Made by a program: the position numbers and the translations under genes. DNA of 64,000 nt from a virus: IMG/VR virus record IMGVR_UViG_3300031227_000018, positions 45,219 through 109,218 of that record. One strand, 5' to 3'. Positions 57,566-64,000 of this stretch are shown piece by piece. The number at the start of each line of letters is the position of its first letter. Position 1 is the stretch's first letter. The notes under the pieces were generated by a model. That model searched no databases and was not told the DNA's origin. It worked only from the letters and a program-made list of their open reading frames with translations.

Positions 57566-57597
57566 GAGGGACATATGTTTTTGTCCCTCTATTTTTG
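57566..57597 (+). terminator. Strong intrinsic terminator
   Basis: GAGGGACA (57566-57573) pairs perfectly with TGTCCCTC (57582-57589), loop TATGTTTT, followed by TATTTTTG. It is the clearest rho-independent terminator in the window and isolates the 57.1 kb gene from the small-gene block. Confidence 0.85.
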
Positions 57598-57714
57598 TAT
57601 TGTGACTTTTAAAATATAGAAATTAGTGGGTATAAAAAAATAAAACATTTAGATATTGATGTAAGTATTTGATTTTGAAAGTATTTTTAATGACATAAAA
57701 AAAGTAAAAAAAAC

Positions 57715-57743
57715 CTTTTCTTTTGTGGTAAAATCAGTATAAT
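57715..57743 (+). promoter_or_regulatory. Sigma-70-like promoter for the small-gene block
   Basis: A perfect TATAAT (57738-57743) with an A/T-rich upstream tract and a weak -35 candidate (CTTTTC, 57715-57720, 17-bp spacer). It lies 28 bases before the start at 57772, with ribosome site GGGAGG. An unmodified host-type promoter here would suit early expression. Confidence 0.55.
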
Positions 57744-57771
57744 AAGGTTATAAAAATAAAAGGGAGGTAAT

Positions 57772-57969
57772 ATGAACGAAGAAATCAAAAAAGAAAAGTT
57801 GGAAGTTTGTTGTCATATTAAGTTTTGTAAGTCGATGGGTTTTGATATTGCGAAAATGTTTACTTCTAAAAAGAATGATTTAGAAAAGCTGGAAAGAGAG
57901 TGCCCGCCTTCCAAGGAATATCATGAATTTATGAAGTGGGAAATTCAACAATACAAGGATGCAATATGA
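57772..57969 (+). CDS. Small hypothetical protein
   Basis: 65 residues, ribosome site GGGAGGTAAT. It contains CCHIKFCKSMGFDIAKMF near residue 12 and a helical end (PSKEYHEFMKWEIQQYKD). First gene behind the TATAAT promoter, so probably early expressed. No family recognised. Confidence 0.5.
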   Translation: MNEEIKKEKLEVCCHIKFCKSMGFDIAKMFTSKKNDLEKLERECPPSKEYHEFMKWEIQQYKDAI

Positions 57970-58316
57970 AAACCATGGAATGGCGAGTTTGGAGAGATGG
58001 AAAAGTTGAGTTGTTGGATGAAGGTGGTGTTGTGTTTTATACGGCAACAGAATCGATACGGCAACGTATTTATGGGAAGGCTAAAAATATGTTTGAGGAT
58101 TCGGCGGTTGTGTCTGTTAATGTTGAAGCGAATGTTGAACATTTGTTTAAGTGTAGGTGGAAAGATGAGGCATTGAGTTGTCCGGCATATTATTATGATA
58201 ATGTTGTGTTTCGCACTTATGCGGAGGCATTTGAACGTGGCAGGAGGCTTCGGGCAAAGTATGGGAATGTCGATGTTATTGATTTTTGGGATGGCTTAGA
58301 CTTATCAATTATTTAA
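57966..58316 (+). CDS. Small hypothetical protein
   Basis: 116 residues, ATG 57966 in an ATGA overlap with the gene before. It is alpha/beta: an N-terminal hairpin (MEWRVWRDGKVELLDEGGVVFYTA), a central strand (SAVVSVNVEANVEHLF) and a C-terminal helix (RTYAEAFERGRRLRAKYG). It may bind nucleic acid, but no family is recognised. Confidence 0.5.
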   Translation: MKTMEWRVWRDGKVELLDEGGVVFYTATESIRQRIYGKAKNMFEDSAVVSVNVEANVEHLFKCRWKDEALSCPAYYYDNVVFRTYAEAFERGRRLRAKYGNVDVIDFWDGLDLSII

Positions 58317-58329
58317 TAGGGAGGGATAT

Positions 58330-58518
58330 ATGACGGATTTACCATTAAAATTTAATGAACAATACTATTTATTTTTGGATGAATTAAGGGAAAGTGGTAT
58401 AACGAATATGTTTGGTGCTATTCCATATTTAGAGAAACAATTTAATTTAAACAAAGAATTGGCGAGGGAAGTGTTGAAAGATTGGATGGAAACTTTTGAA
58501 GATAGGAGTTCAAAATGA
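58330..58518 (+). CDS. Small helical hypothetical protein
   Basis: 62 residues, ribosome site AGGGAGGG. It is all helical (NEQYYLFLDELRESGITNMF; LNKELAREVLKDWMETF), similar in outline to small HTH-like phage proteins in which an active N-terminal helix leads to a short DNA-binding bundle. The last 4 bases overlap the next gene. Confidence 0.5.
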   Translation: MTDLPLKFNEQYYLFLDELRESGITNMFGAIPYLEKQFNLNKELAREVLKDWMETFEDRSSK

Positions 58519-58727
58519 TTGAAGCTCGGCATGCAGATGAACGCACTAAATATAAAAGCAAAAAGGGTGTGATCATTGAAGTTAAGCCAAAGTGTTCTAA
58601 GTGTGTTATGAAGAAGTTGGCACCAAAACGCAAAGTTGATTCGGTGCTTTATCGTTGTAAGAGTGAATCGTTAGTGTATTATGGTTGGTTGCCTGCTGAT
58701 TATGAATTAGAAATAATAAAAAAATAA
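58515..58727 (+). CDS. Small basic protein with a CxxC
   Basis: 70 residues, very basic (KYKSKKGVIIEVKPKCSKCVMKKLAPKRK), with CSKC near residue 31 and a further Cys at 51. Possibly a metal-binding nucleic-acid-binding peptide. It overlaps the previous gene by 4 bases. Confidence 0.45.
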   Translation: MIEARHADERTKYKSKKGVIIEVKPKCSKCVMKKLAPKRKVDSVLYRCKSESLVYYGWLPADYELEIIKK

Positions 58728-58738
58728 AAGGGGTGATT

Positions 58739-58897
58739 ATGGAAACGCTTGATATTAAGAAAATGTTTTTGGATGCATATGAATCGGCAAGATTTAGAGA
58801 GAATGTGTGTTGTAGATGTAAGTGTGAGGAAATAGAGCCAACACTTAAACAGGTGATAGAAGCATTGCCAGAAAACACAGGGGGAGAAAATGAATAA
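58739..58897 (+). CDS. Very small Cys-rich protein
   Basis: 52 residues, ribosome site AAAAGGGGTG. It starts METLDIKKMFLDAYESARF and contains CCRCKC at residues 24-29, possibly a metal site. Its end overlaps the next gene by 8 bases. The continuous operon with good spacing makes it a likely real gene despite its size. Confidence 0.5.
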   Translation: METLDIKKMFLDAYESARFRENVCCRCKCEEIEPTLKQVIEALPENTGGENE

Positions 58898-59087
58898 ACA
58901 AATGGTGGTAGTTGGGAAAAGAATTGGTGGAGCATGGACGAAGCTCTATCATCCTCGTTACAATAGGGAGTTGTTGGGGCCATTGTATGTGGCTGATGAA
59001 ATTCAGCGTATAAGAGAACGTCAGGCGATGGATAGTTGGAGATTAGAGTATTATTCAAGGTTTCAAAAACAAGAGGAAGTTGAATGA
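58890..59087 (+). CDS. Small hypothetical protein
   Basis: 65 residues with ribosome site GGGGGAG. It has an N-terminal strand (MVVVGKRIGGAW) and Arg-rich helical end (EIQRIRERQAMDSWRLEYYSR). Overlaps both neighbours by a few bases; no family recognised. Confidence 0.45.
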   Translation: MNKQMVVVGKRIGGAWTKLYHPRYNRELLGPLYVADEIQRIRERQAMDSWRLEYYSRFQKQEEVE

Positions 59088-59452
59088 ATATACATTCAAA
59101 GAAAGGTGATGAGGTTAAGTTTACACAACCGACGGCAGGCTATCTACCTCATCAAAAAATAGCTGCAAAGTACCTTGAGGTTCAAAAAGTTTATACGATT
59201 GAAAGAATTGGGGGGTATATGAATTACATAGATGAAAAAGTTGAAGAACTCCATGAAGAGTTCGGACTGTTTAGAAAGATAACGGCTATAACAGATTCAC
59301 CAGCGTTTGAAGCCTTTCTCCGGCTGAAGATACAAGAGACTATCGAGAAGTGTGCAAAGGTGGCTGAAGATTTCGCAAAGGATAGCTTTGATGAACACGA
59401 AGCAAGCACATGTAGAGCTATTGCGTCAACCATCAGTGAAATAGGAGATTAA
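59084..59452 (+). CDS. Small hypothetical protein, paralog of the next gene
   Basis: 122 residues. The last ~75 residues parallel the whole next protein: a start like NYIDEKVEELHEE, then FEAFLRLKIQETIEKCAKVAEDF, and an ending SEIGD. The N-terminal ~45 residues are unique (KKGDEVKFTQPTAGYLPHQK). An internal ATG at 59219 would give a protein of the same size as the paralog, so two products are conceivable. Function unknown. Confidence 0.5.
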   Translation: MNIHSKKGDEVKFTQPTAGYLPHQKIAAKYLEVQKVYTIERIGGYMNYIDEKVEELHEEFGLFRKITAITDSPAFEAFLRLKIQETIEKCAKVAEDFAKDSFDEHEASTCRAIASTISEIGD

Positions 59453-59453
59453 T

Positions 59454-59657
59454 ATGAGTTACATAGATGAGATAGTCAATGAAATAGATAAGAAGTTGAC
59501 ACACGGCTGTGAGATTGCAGTGTTTAAAGCCTTCCTACGTCAGAAGATACAAGAGACTATTGAGAAGGCGGCAAAGGTGGCTGAAAAGTTCGATATGACT
59601 ACAGACGAACAAGGAATACATAGCGTGGTAGCAGCCATTCGTAAAATAGGAGATTAA
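59454..59657 (+). CDS. Small hypothetical protein, tandem paralog
   Basis: 67 residues, ribosome site AGGAGATTA. It corresponds to the second half of the preceding gene (SYIDEIVNEIDKK; FKAFLRQKIQETIEKAAKVAEKF; RKIGD), with near-identical DNA over AGATACAAGAGACTAT. A recent tandem duplication. Helical, possibly a small dimeric regulator. Confidence 0.5.
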   Translation: MSYIDEIVNEIDKKLTHGCEIAVFKAFLRQKIQETIEKAAKVAEKFDMTTDEQGIHSVVAAIRKIGD

Positions 59658-59658
59658 T

Positions 59659-60057
59659 ATGTTAAACAAAGAAGTTCCATCGATCGAGTTGTGCAAAGCG
59701 CTTGAAGGGTTGGGGTGGGAACGTGAAGGGTTGTATTGGTGGAATCCTACTTATGATTCGCTAAACCAACCAGAAGACTATGTTCTGGAGCTAGAACCAT
59801 TTGATGGCGATGCACTAATTGCCCCCACAGTTGTCGAGATGTTGGAGGTGTTGCCTGAAAGAGTCTTAAGATCAAGAATTAGTTATTATTTGTTAATAGA
59901 AAAAAGTAATGGATGGTTTATAAAATATCGAGATACAATGCCTGATGGTCTTTCTTGGATAATAGTAGATGAATCTTTACCAAACGCTCTAGCAAGAATG
60001 ATAATATATCTTGAAAAAGAAGGTCACATTAAATTGGGGGTAAAAGGTGAAATTTAA
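59659..60057 (+). CDS. Hypothetical protein
   Basis: 132 residues, ribosome site AGGAGATTA identical to that of the preceding gene. It contains LCKALEGLGWEREGLYWWNPTYDS near the N-terminus and a C-terminal helix (PNALARMIIYLEKEGHI), resembling small phage proteins that pair a Trp-rich sheet with a helix. No family recognised. Confidence 0.45.
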   Translation: MLNKEVPSIELCKALEGLGWEREGLYWWNPTYDSLNQPEDYVLELEPFDGDALIAPTVVEMLEVLPERVLRSRISYYLLIEKSNGWFIKYRDTMPDGLSWIIVDESLPNALARMIIYLEKEGHIKLGVKGEI

Positions 60058-60355
60058 AAAAATATGTGGGTGCGGTTATGAGACGATTGTTGATAAAGAA
60101 GTGTGGACAGTGTGCCCTGAATGCGGGGAAAGGGTTGACTGGGAATTTATCCCGTATTTGTTGAAGGAAACGATTGTAACATTGAAGGGTGAAAAGAGGT
60201 ATGAAGGGAGGGCAAAAGATGGTCGTAAGAAAGTGATGATGGAGGATGACGGTGTGTATGTTATATATTTATTGGAATCTAATAAGTGTGTGGGGATGAA
60301 AGTAGGGGAAATGAAAAATCGTATAAAAGCTGAATCAATTATGATGAAATTATAA
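60047..60355 (+). CDS. Zinc-ribbon hypothetical protein (GTG start)
   Basis: 102 residues, GTG start at 60047 overlapping the previous stop. The N-terminal part has CGCGYE and CPECGERVDW (residues ~7-30), a zinc ribbon. The rest is alpha/beta and basic (EGRAKDGRKKVMMEDDGVYVIYLLE). No family recognised; the gene is followed at once by the promoter-like element. Confidence 0.5.
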   Translation: MKFKKICGCGYETIVDKEVWTVCPECGERVDWEFIPYLLKETIVTLKGEKRYEGRAKDGRKKVMMEDDGVYVIYLLESNKCVGMKVGEMKNRIKAESIMMKL

Positions 60356-60360
60356 GTAAA

Positions 60361-60417
60361 ATAGTTTTTTATTTTTTGATAATAAGGAAGTAAGGTAATG
60401 ATAATTGATCTTTAACA
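60361..60417 (+). promoter_or_regulatory. Bipartite promoter-like element followed by a boxA-like site
   Basis: ATAGTTTTTTA (60361-60371), 18 bases, then GTAAGGT (60390-60396). Immediately after comes TTGATCTTTAACA (60405-60417), an 11/12 match to boxA over its 12-base core, and then the ribosome site AAAAGGAG for the next gene. The order element-boxA-gene looks like a promoter with an antitermination leader. Confidence 0.55.
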
Positions 60418-60441
60418 TCAGAACATTAAAAGGAGATAAAA

Positions 60442-61392
60442 ATGATGAAATATGATGAATTAAAAGAACAGATAGTGGCTCGCCATCAGGAATTGAATCC
60501 TGTGGATCATATTGTTTCTTACCCTGAAGTTGAATACAAATATGATGAGAAATTTAATCGCCCTACGTTATTGACTAAGAAGGGCGAGTTTAGTCTTGAT
60601 GAATGGGCGCATGGGCAGTTGTGTGGAAGACTCGGCATCCCCAATGGTTATATCAATAAATGTCCACCAGATTTAAAAGAAGATAATATCAATTATTTTC
60701 TTAAACATCGTTTGGGAGATTTGAAATTACGAACAATCAAAGAGAATCGGGTTCGCGCTGTTCTTACACCAAGCTACACGTCTATTGATGATTATGATTT
60801 AATAGATTTGATTCAACCATTTATGGTATCTAGAGAAATTGAGATTATCAGTTGTTATCATGGTGAATTGATGACATCTTTTCGTGGAGTTTTTGTTGAG
60901 CAAGAAAAAGTTGCAATAGAAATTGGGGACCCTACAAAAAGAGGGGTTATGATCAACAATTCTGAGGTTGGTTACATGGCGGTGCAGTTTAGGGCGTTTA
61001 TGTATCGTTTAGTTTGTACGAATGGGTTAGTTCTTCCTCGGGATGTTGGTGGTTTTCATTTTAGACATCGTGGCAATAAGGATCGTATTTATCATACGTG
61101 TGAAACGATAGTCAATTCATTGGATGAACATCTTGAAGTTTATTTCAATAAATTTCAAAATTCTCGTGAAGTGAAGGTGAGTGATCCTTTGATGATTATT
61201 CAAGAAACAGTAAAAAAAGAGAATTGGCCAAAGAAGTGGGAAGACATTTTTGTGTCGGCTTATAATATAGAACCGCATGAATCTTTATTCGGGATTATCA
61301 ATGCATTTACGAGAGGTGCTCAGAAATTGAAAATTCATCAGCGTGTTCAAATTGAGGAATACGCAACTGAGTTATTGAGAGAAGTGGCATAA
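60442..61392 (+). CDS. DUF932-like protein
   Basis: 316 residues (ATG 60442 or 60445). It matches the DUF932 plan: RPTLLTKKGEFSLDEWAHGQLCGRLGIPNGYINKCPPDL near the N-terminus, RAVLTPSYTSIDDYDLIDLI (~112), and MVQ-like YMAVQFRAFMYRLVCTNGLVLPRD (~180) leading to HRG repeats. DUF932 proteins occur on plasmids and phages; their biochemical role is unknown, and a DNA-replication or anti-restriction link is only suspected. Its last 25 bases are repeated exactly 1.2 kb downstream. Confidence 0.65.
   Translation: MMKYDELKEQIVARHQELNPVDHIVSYPEVEYKYDEKFNRPTLLTKKGEFSLDEWAHGQLCGRLGIPNGYINKCPPDLKEDNINYFLKHRLGDLKLRTIKENRVRAVLTPSYTSIDDYDLIDLIQPFMVSREIEIISCYHGELMTSFRGVFVEQEKVAIEIGDPTKRGVMINNSEVGYMAVQFRAFMYRLVCTNGLVLPRDVGGFHFRHRGNKDRIYHTCETIVNSLDEHLEVYFNKFQNSREVKVSDPLMIIQETVKKENWPKKWEDIFVSAYNIEPHESLFGIINAFTRGAQKLKIHQRVQIEEYATELLREVA
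61368..61392 (+). repeat. 25-bp direct repeat, left copy
   Basis: The last 25 bases of the DUF932-like gene, ending in its TAA, identical to 62566-62590. The two copies flank the zinc-ribbon array gene and one small gene. Confidence 0.95.
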
Positions 61393-61404
61393 GGGGAAAT
61401 AGAG

Positions 61405-62445
61405 ATGAAGAAGTGGGCTAAAAAATATGATAAGTGTTTGGAATGCGGAAGTGTCAAAAGGAAGCATCTGTCGTATGGTTTTTGTGCTCGCTGTTATTGG
61501 GTTAAGCGTAGGCAAAAAAAACTTCCTCAACATAAGTGGGCCAGAGATTATTTTTGTTGTGTTAAATGCGGTAAAACAGACAGTGTTTTTACTGGAAAAG
61601 GAATTTGTGCTAGGTGTAGGAGTGAAATTAAGAGAAGAAAGGAGGGAAAACTTCAAAAAGGTGGATGGGCTTTTGCATTTGATAAATGCATTAAATGTGG
61701 GACTATTGCTAGACCTCATTTGGCGAAGGGTTTATGCGATAGATGTTACAATAGAAGACATAGAGAAAAAATGGGGATTGTAAGTCATAAAGAATATAGG
61801 GAGTTATGTAAGTGGTCTAGGAGATATGATAAATGCGTTAAGTGTGGGGCAGCGCAAAAAAAACACAGCGGTAACGGTTTATGTCGTACTTGTTATTTTC
61901 AAAAAAATAAAGAAAAGACTTATGAAAGTAGAGAAAGGGGGAGAAGAAGGTTTTTAAATAAAGCGGAGAATGGAGTGTGTGAAAGTTGTAGCAAGAACAA
62001 AAAATTAACGCATAAAAACCGGACTATGTGCGCTTCTTGTTACACTGTATTTGCGCGAAAGAATAGGGAAAAATGGGCAAAAAAATTTGATCAATGTGTG
62101 GTTTGTAATTCGTTTGACAAATTTCATGTGGCAAAAGGTTTGTGTGTATGTTGTTATTTAAAAAAAGCGCGAAAAGAAAATCCAGAAAAGATGTCGCGGT
62201 GGAGAAAGACGTCGTATAAAAGAAATATTGCTAAAATTAAAAAGTATTATGGTCTTGTAAATTGGGGTAGTTTTGCGGATATAAGGTTAAAAATGCTTGA
62301 AATTGAAAAACAATATAAAAATAAAAAAGGAGGAAGAAATGAAGAAAAATCGAAAGGTGACATCAGAAGTGACGTCCGACGAATTCATGAATTACTTTTG
62401 GAAGTTATCACGAAAAGTAACAAACAAAGAGTTAACGCCCACTAG
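61405..62445 (+). CDS. Protein with six tandem zinc-ribbon repeats
   Basis: 346 residues built from about six repeats of ~38-45 residues. Each starts with a W(A/S)(K/R)xxD-like stretch and contains CxxCG..., a Lys/His-rich middle, and GLCxRCY-like second pair (for example DKCLECGS...GFCARCY; DKCIKCGT...GLCDRCY; DKCVKCGA...GLCRTCY; DQCVVCNS...GLCVCCY). The last ~90 residues are a basic tail. The repeats are highly basic, so nucleic-acid binding is likely. It lies entirely between 25-bp direct repeats, suggesting acquisition as a unit. No described family is recognised. Confidence 0.65.
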   Translation: MKKWAKKYDKCLECGSVKRKHLSYGFCARCYWVKRRQKKLPQHKWARDYFCCVKCGKTDSVFTGKGICARCRSEIKRRKEGKLQKGGWAFAFDKCIKCGTIARPHLAKGLCDRCYNRRHREKMGIVSHKEYRELCKWSRRYDKCVKCGAAQKKHSGNGLCRTCYFQKNKEKTYESRERGRRRFLNKAENGVCESCSKNKKLTHKNRTMCASCYTVFARKNREKWAKKFDQCVVCNSFDKFHVAKGLCVCCYLKKARKENPEKMSRWRKTSYKRNIAKIKKYYGLVNWGSFADIRLKMLEIEKQYKNKKGGRNEEKSKGDIRSDVRRIHELLLEVITKSNKQRVNAH

Positions 62446-62548
62446 CGTTAATGCGGCTTGTAATGCGGGTAGAAATGTCTTGAAGATGGCATTTTTGAAA
62501 GAAAAACTTGCTAGAAGTAAACATTCGTCTAGCAATATTGTTTTGTAA
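62339..62548 (+). CDS. Small hypothetical protein
   Basis: 69 residues from ATG 62339, preceded by AAAGGAGG. The start lies inside the zinc-ribbon array gene in another frame, a 107-base overlap. It is basic and helical (TSDEFMNYFWKLSRKVTNKEL; GRNVLKMAFLKEKLARS). The good ribosome site is the main support. It belongs to the block between the direct repeats. Confidence 0.5.
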   Translation: MKKNRKVTSEVTSDEFMNYFWKLSRKVTNKELTPTSVNAACNAGRNVLKMAFLKEKLARSKHSSSNIVL

Positions 62549-62565
62549 TTATTTGAATGTATAGT

Positions 62566-62590
62566 TGAGTTATTGAGAGAAGTGGCATAA
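62566..62590 (+). repeat. 25-bp direct repeat, right copy
   Basis: Identical to the end of the DUF932-like gene at 61368-61392, here non-coding and without the rest of that gene. Confidence 0.95.
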
Positions 62591-62623
62591 AAAATAAAAG
62601 GTTTAAAGAAGTATAATAAATGG

Positions 62624-62809
62624 ATGAAGAAAGCAAAAGAGTTGACTTTAGAGATGTTTTTGGAGTGGATTAGTAAAAACAGTTCTGATGATATATATGT
62701 TTGGAAATTATGGAAGGGCACTCCAAAAGAGTTTTTTGAGCAATTTGATGGATTTGTTATTAAGAAAAAAAAGACGGTTAAGGAGGGTAGTTATGGGAAG
62801 AATAGATAA
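62624..62809 (+). CDS. Small hypothetical protein
   Basis: 61 residues. It is helical (LTLEMFLEWISKNSS; WKLWKGTPKEFFEQFDGFVI) with a basic end. There is only a weak ribosome site (AAAGAAG), so the start is uncertain. It overlaps the cupin gene by 17 bases. Confidence 0.4.
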   Translation: MKKAKELTLEMFLEWISKNSSDDIYVWKLWKGTPKEFFEQFDGFVIKKKKTVKEGSYGKNR

Positions 62810-63137
62810 ACCTTGGGGATATGAAGAGATTTTGGTGCAAACATCTCGTTATGTTTTGAAGAAGATTTTTATTAAACGAGGTTGTCGTTTATCTTATCAA
62901 TACCATAATAAGAAGGATGAGACAATATTTGTTTTGGAGGGTGAATTGATATTAAATTTGGATGATTCATACATGACTGGTCGCATGGGTTTTTGTAAAA
63001 GAATTAGATCTAAAAAGAAACATAGATTTATAGCGTCCATGAAAGGGGATTGTGTGCTACTTGAATGTTCTACCCCGGAATTAGATGATGTTGTCCGGTT
63101 GCACGATGATTATGGTCGTGATTGTGGTGAGTGGTAA
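62793..63137 (+). CDS. Cupin protein (mannose-6-phosphate isomerase type II-like)
   Basis: 114 residues from ATG 62793, with AGGAGGG upstream. It begins with KPWGYEEIL, continues with LKKIFIKRGCRLSYQYHNKKDETIFVLEGEL (cupin motif 1 with His/Glu metal ligands) and MKGDCVLLECSTPELDDVVRLHDDYGR at the end. This is the pattern of the C-terminal cupin of mannose-1-phosphate guanylyltransferase/mannose-6-phosphate isomerase type II, here free-standing. It could handle nucleotide sugars or act in surface or DNA glycosylation, but no partner enzyme is seen in the window. Confidence 0.7.
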   Translation: MGRIDKPWGYEEILVQTSRYVLKKIFIKRGCRLSYQYHNKKDETIFVLEGELILNLDDSYMTGRMGFCKRIRSKKKHRFIASMKGDCVLLECSTPELDDVVRLHDDYGRDCGEW

Positions 63138-63175
63138 ATAAAATTAAAATTGTTTGAAAAAAAAGGGGAGGGATT

Positions 63176-63661
63176 ATGGCAAAGATAAATTTTCCGAGTG
63201 GAATAACAGTAGAAACTGATTCAAAAGAAGAGCTTTTTGAAATTGTAAATTTTTTTGATAAATCAACTAAAAATGAGGCAAAAAATGTATTGCCAAAAGT
63301 CATTAAAGTTAAAAAAAAGGGAAAAACAAAATCATGTTTGAATTGTGGTAGGACATTTTACAAAAAGGGGAGAAGGTGTTTCTGTTCAAATATATGTTCT
63401 ACTCGATATCATGCACTAAAAAGAAAAGTAGAAAAAGTGTGCAAATATTGTGACAAGATTTACAATGGGGGACCTAACAGTATCTATTGTAGTAAAGTGT
63501 GTTCGGGGAAAGCTATTCAACGAAAAAGAAGGAAAATAAAAGTGGAAGAAAAGTGTGCTGAGGTGGGACCCTTTTCTCCTGTTACTATAAGGAGGGCTGC
63601 GACTGGTGAGGAGACAAGAAGAGGTTCACCGGAGATGAAAATGATAGCGAAGGGAGTTTAA
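63176..63661 (+). CDS. Double zinc-ribbon hypothetical protein
   Basis: 161 residues. Two metal sites of the type CxxC...F...CSxxC are seen: CLNCGRTFYKKGRRCFCSNIC (~52-72) and CKYCDKIYNGGPNSIYCSKVC (~83-104). The rest is basic (KVIKVKKKGKTK; KRKRRKIKVEEK) with an N-terminal FPSGITVETDSKEELFEIVNF that looks like a small dimerisation strand-helix. The Cys-rich units are reminiscent of HNH-associated and regulatory phage fingers. Function unknown. Confidence 0.55.
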   Translation: MAKINFPSGITVETDSKEELFEIVNFFDKSTKNEAKNVLPKVIKVKKKGKTKSCLNCGRTFYKKGRRCFCSNICSTRYHALKRKVEKVCKYCDKIYNGGPNSIYCSKVCSGKAIQRKRRKIKVEEKCAEVGPFSPVTIRRAATGEETRRGSPEMKMIAKGV

Positions 63662-63662
63662 T

Positions 63663-64000
63663 ATGATTATAAATAAAAAAAAGTGGAATGAGTTTGTTGA
63701 GCGTAACCAAAAATTTTCGTATGGTAAAATGTTGGTTGATTACACTCGCGCTGTGATTAAGATGTTGGATGACGATGATTTATGCGATTTTGATATTGAA
63801 AAGATTTTTGATGATGCTAAAGAAGAATGTTCTAAATGGGAGATTGATATTTCTGATTTAGGTCTTTTTTTTCTATCAAGGGTTGCATTTGTTATATGGC
63901 AATGCCATGATAAAGGTGATTTTTTTGCCAAACAATGGAATAAATGGTTTATGACTAAAGAAGTTCCAGATCAACATATCATTTTGATTCAACCACGTGA
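63663..64000 (+). CDS. Hypothetical protein, runs off the window end
   Basis: 112 residues visible from ATG 63663, no stop before the end. It is mixed alpha/beta with an acidic helix (LDDDDLCDFDIEKIFDDAKEE) and FFLSRVAFVIWQCHDKG. It follows the double zinc-ribbon gene by one base. No family recognised from this part. Confidence 0.45.
   Translation, partial: MIINKKKWNEFVERNQKFSYGKMLVDYTRAVIKMLDDDDLCDFDIEKIFDDAKEECSKWEIDISDLGLFFLSRVAFVIWQCHDKGDFFAKQWNKWFMTKEVPDQHIILIQPR

Noticed and set aside
21878-57649. GGGTATAAAAAAATRAAACA occurring at 21878 and 57630 as a regulatory repeat
   Set aside because: Only two copies, low complexity, and the first has no gene downstream on that strand; may be chance.
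1-64000. CRISPR arrays, integrase, repressor or att sites
   Set aside because: No regularly spaced repeats and no recombinase or repressor-like gene found in the window.

Overview
The window is part of the genome of a contractile-tailed, strictly virus-like bacteriophage (myovirus). The evidence is an uninterrupted tail and baseplate block (sheath end, tube, tape measure, hub, spike, gp25-like, J-like and I-like proteins, fibres), a portal/terminase block, and a T4-flavoured replication and recombination block. DNA is AT-rich, genes are tightly packed with frequent ATGA/TAATG overlaps, and AGGAGG-type ribosome binding sites are common. No integrase, repressor or ribosomal RNA is seen. The host cannot be named from this sequence; one membrane protein with an outer-membrane-like C-terminus weakly hints at a Gram-negative host.

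Layout. 1-17.6 kb (+): sheath C-terminus, tube, an overlapping gene pair where tail-assembly chaperones normally sit, tape measure, baseplate and fibres, then a small two-helix membrane protein and a bidirectional terminator. 17.6-22.9 kb (-): an accessory strand-switched block with small genes (a Tad1-like candidate anti-Thoeris/CBASS sponge, an ABA-sandwich protein), tRNA-Glu(UUC), a structured RNA candidate with a tRNA-like 3' part, boxA-like repeats, a UvsW-like helicase and a 317-aa unknown protein. 22.9-33 kb (+): a GroEL-type chaperonin, T4-type sliding clamp and clamp loader, then seven genes in a row that look like a DNA-thymine hypermodification pathway (radical SAM enzyme, FkbM methyltransferase, amino acid:DNA transferase/aGPT-PPlase, HAD protein, Cys-rich metal-binding protein, P-loop 5-hmdU-kinase-like protein, class II aldolase-like protein). 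33-48 kb: DnaB/gp41-like helicase, DnaG-like primase, a bacterial C-family DNA polymerase (DnaE), a dNMP-kinase relative lacking a P-loop, gp32-like SSB, UvsY-like and UvsX-like recombination proteins, gp47/gp46 nuclease with a zinc-ribbon gene between them, a GIY-YIG homing endonuclease and RuvC. 48-57 kb: terminase subunits, portal, Mu F-like minor head protein, an FKBP/trigger-factor-like protein and a second, bacterial DnaN-type sliding clamp. 57-64 kb: many small early-type genes, a DUF932-like gene, a six-unit zinc-ribbon gene lying between 25-bp direct repeats, and a cupin.

How it fits together. The replisome is chimeric: a bacterial DnaE polymerase with a T4-type clamp and loader and, separately, a DnaN-type clamp. 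A recurrent AT-rich element (core AATAGTTTTTTA followed 18 nt later by a GTAAAAG/CTATAAG-like block) stands in front of at least seven transcription units on both strands and is the best candidate for a phage-specific promoter class. The hypermodification cluster sits between the clamp loader and the helicase and is bounded downstream by such an element, so it would be co-expressed with replication genes. The most interesting candidates for new biology are the hypermodification cluster, the two-clamp replisome, the repeated bipartite element, and the accessory minus-strand block.
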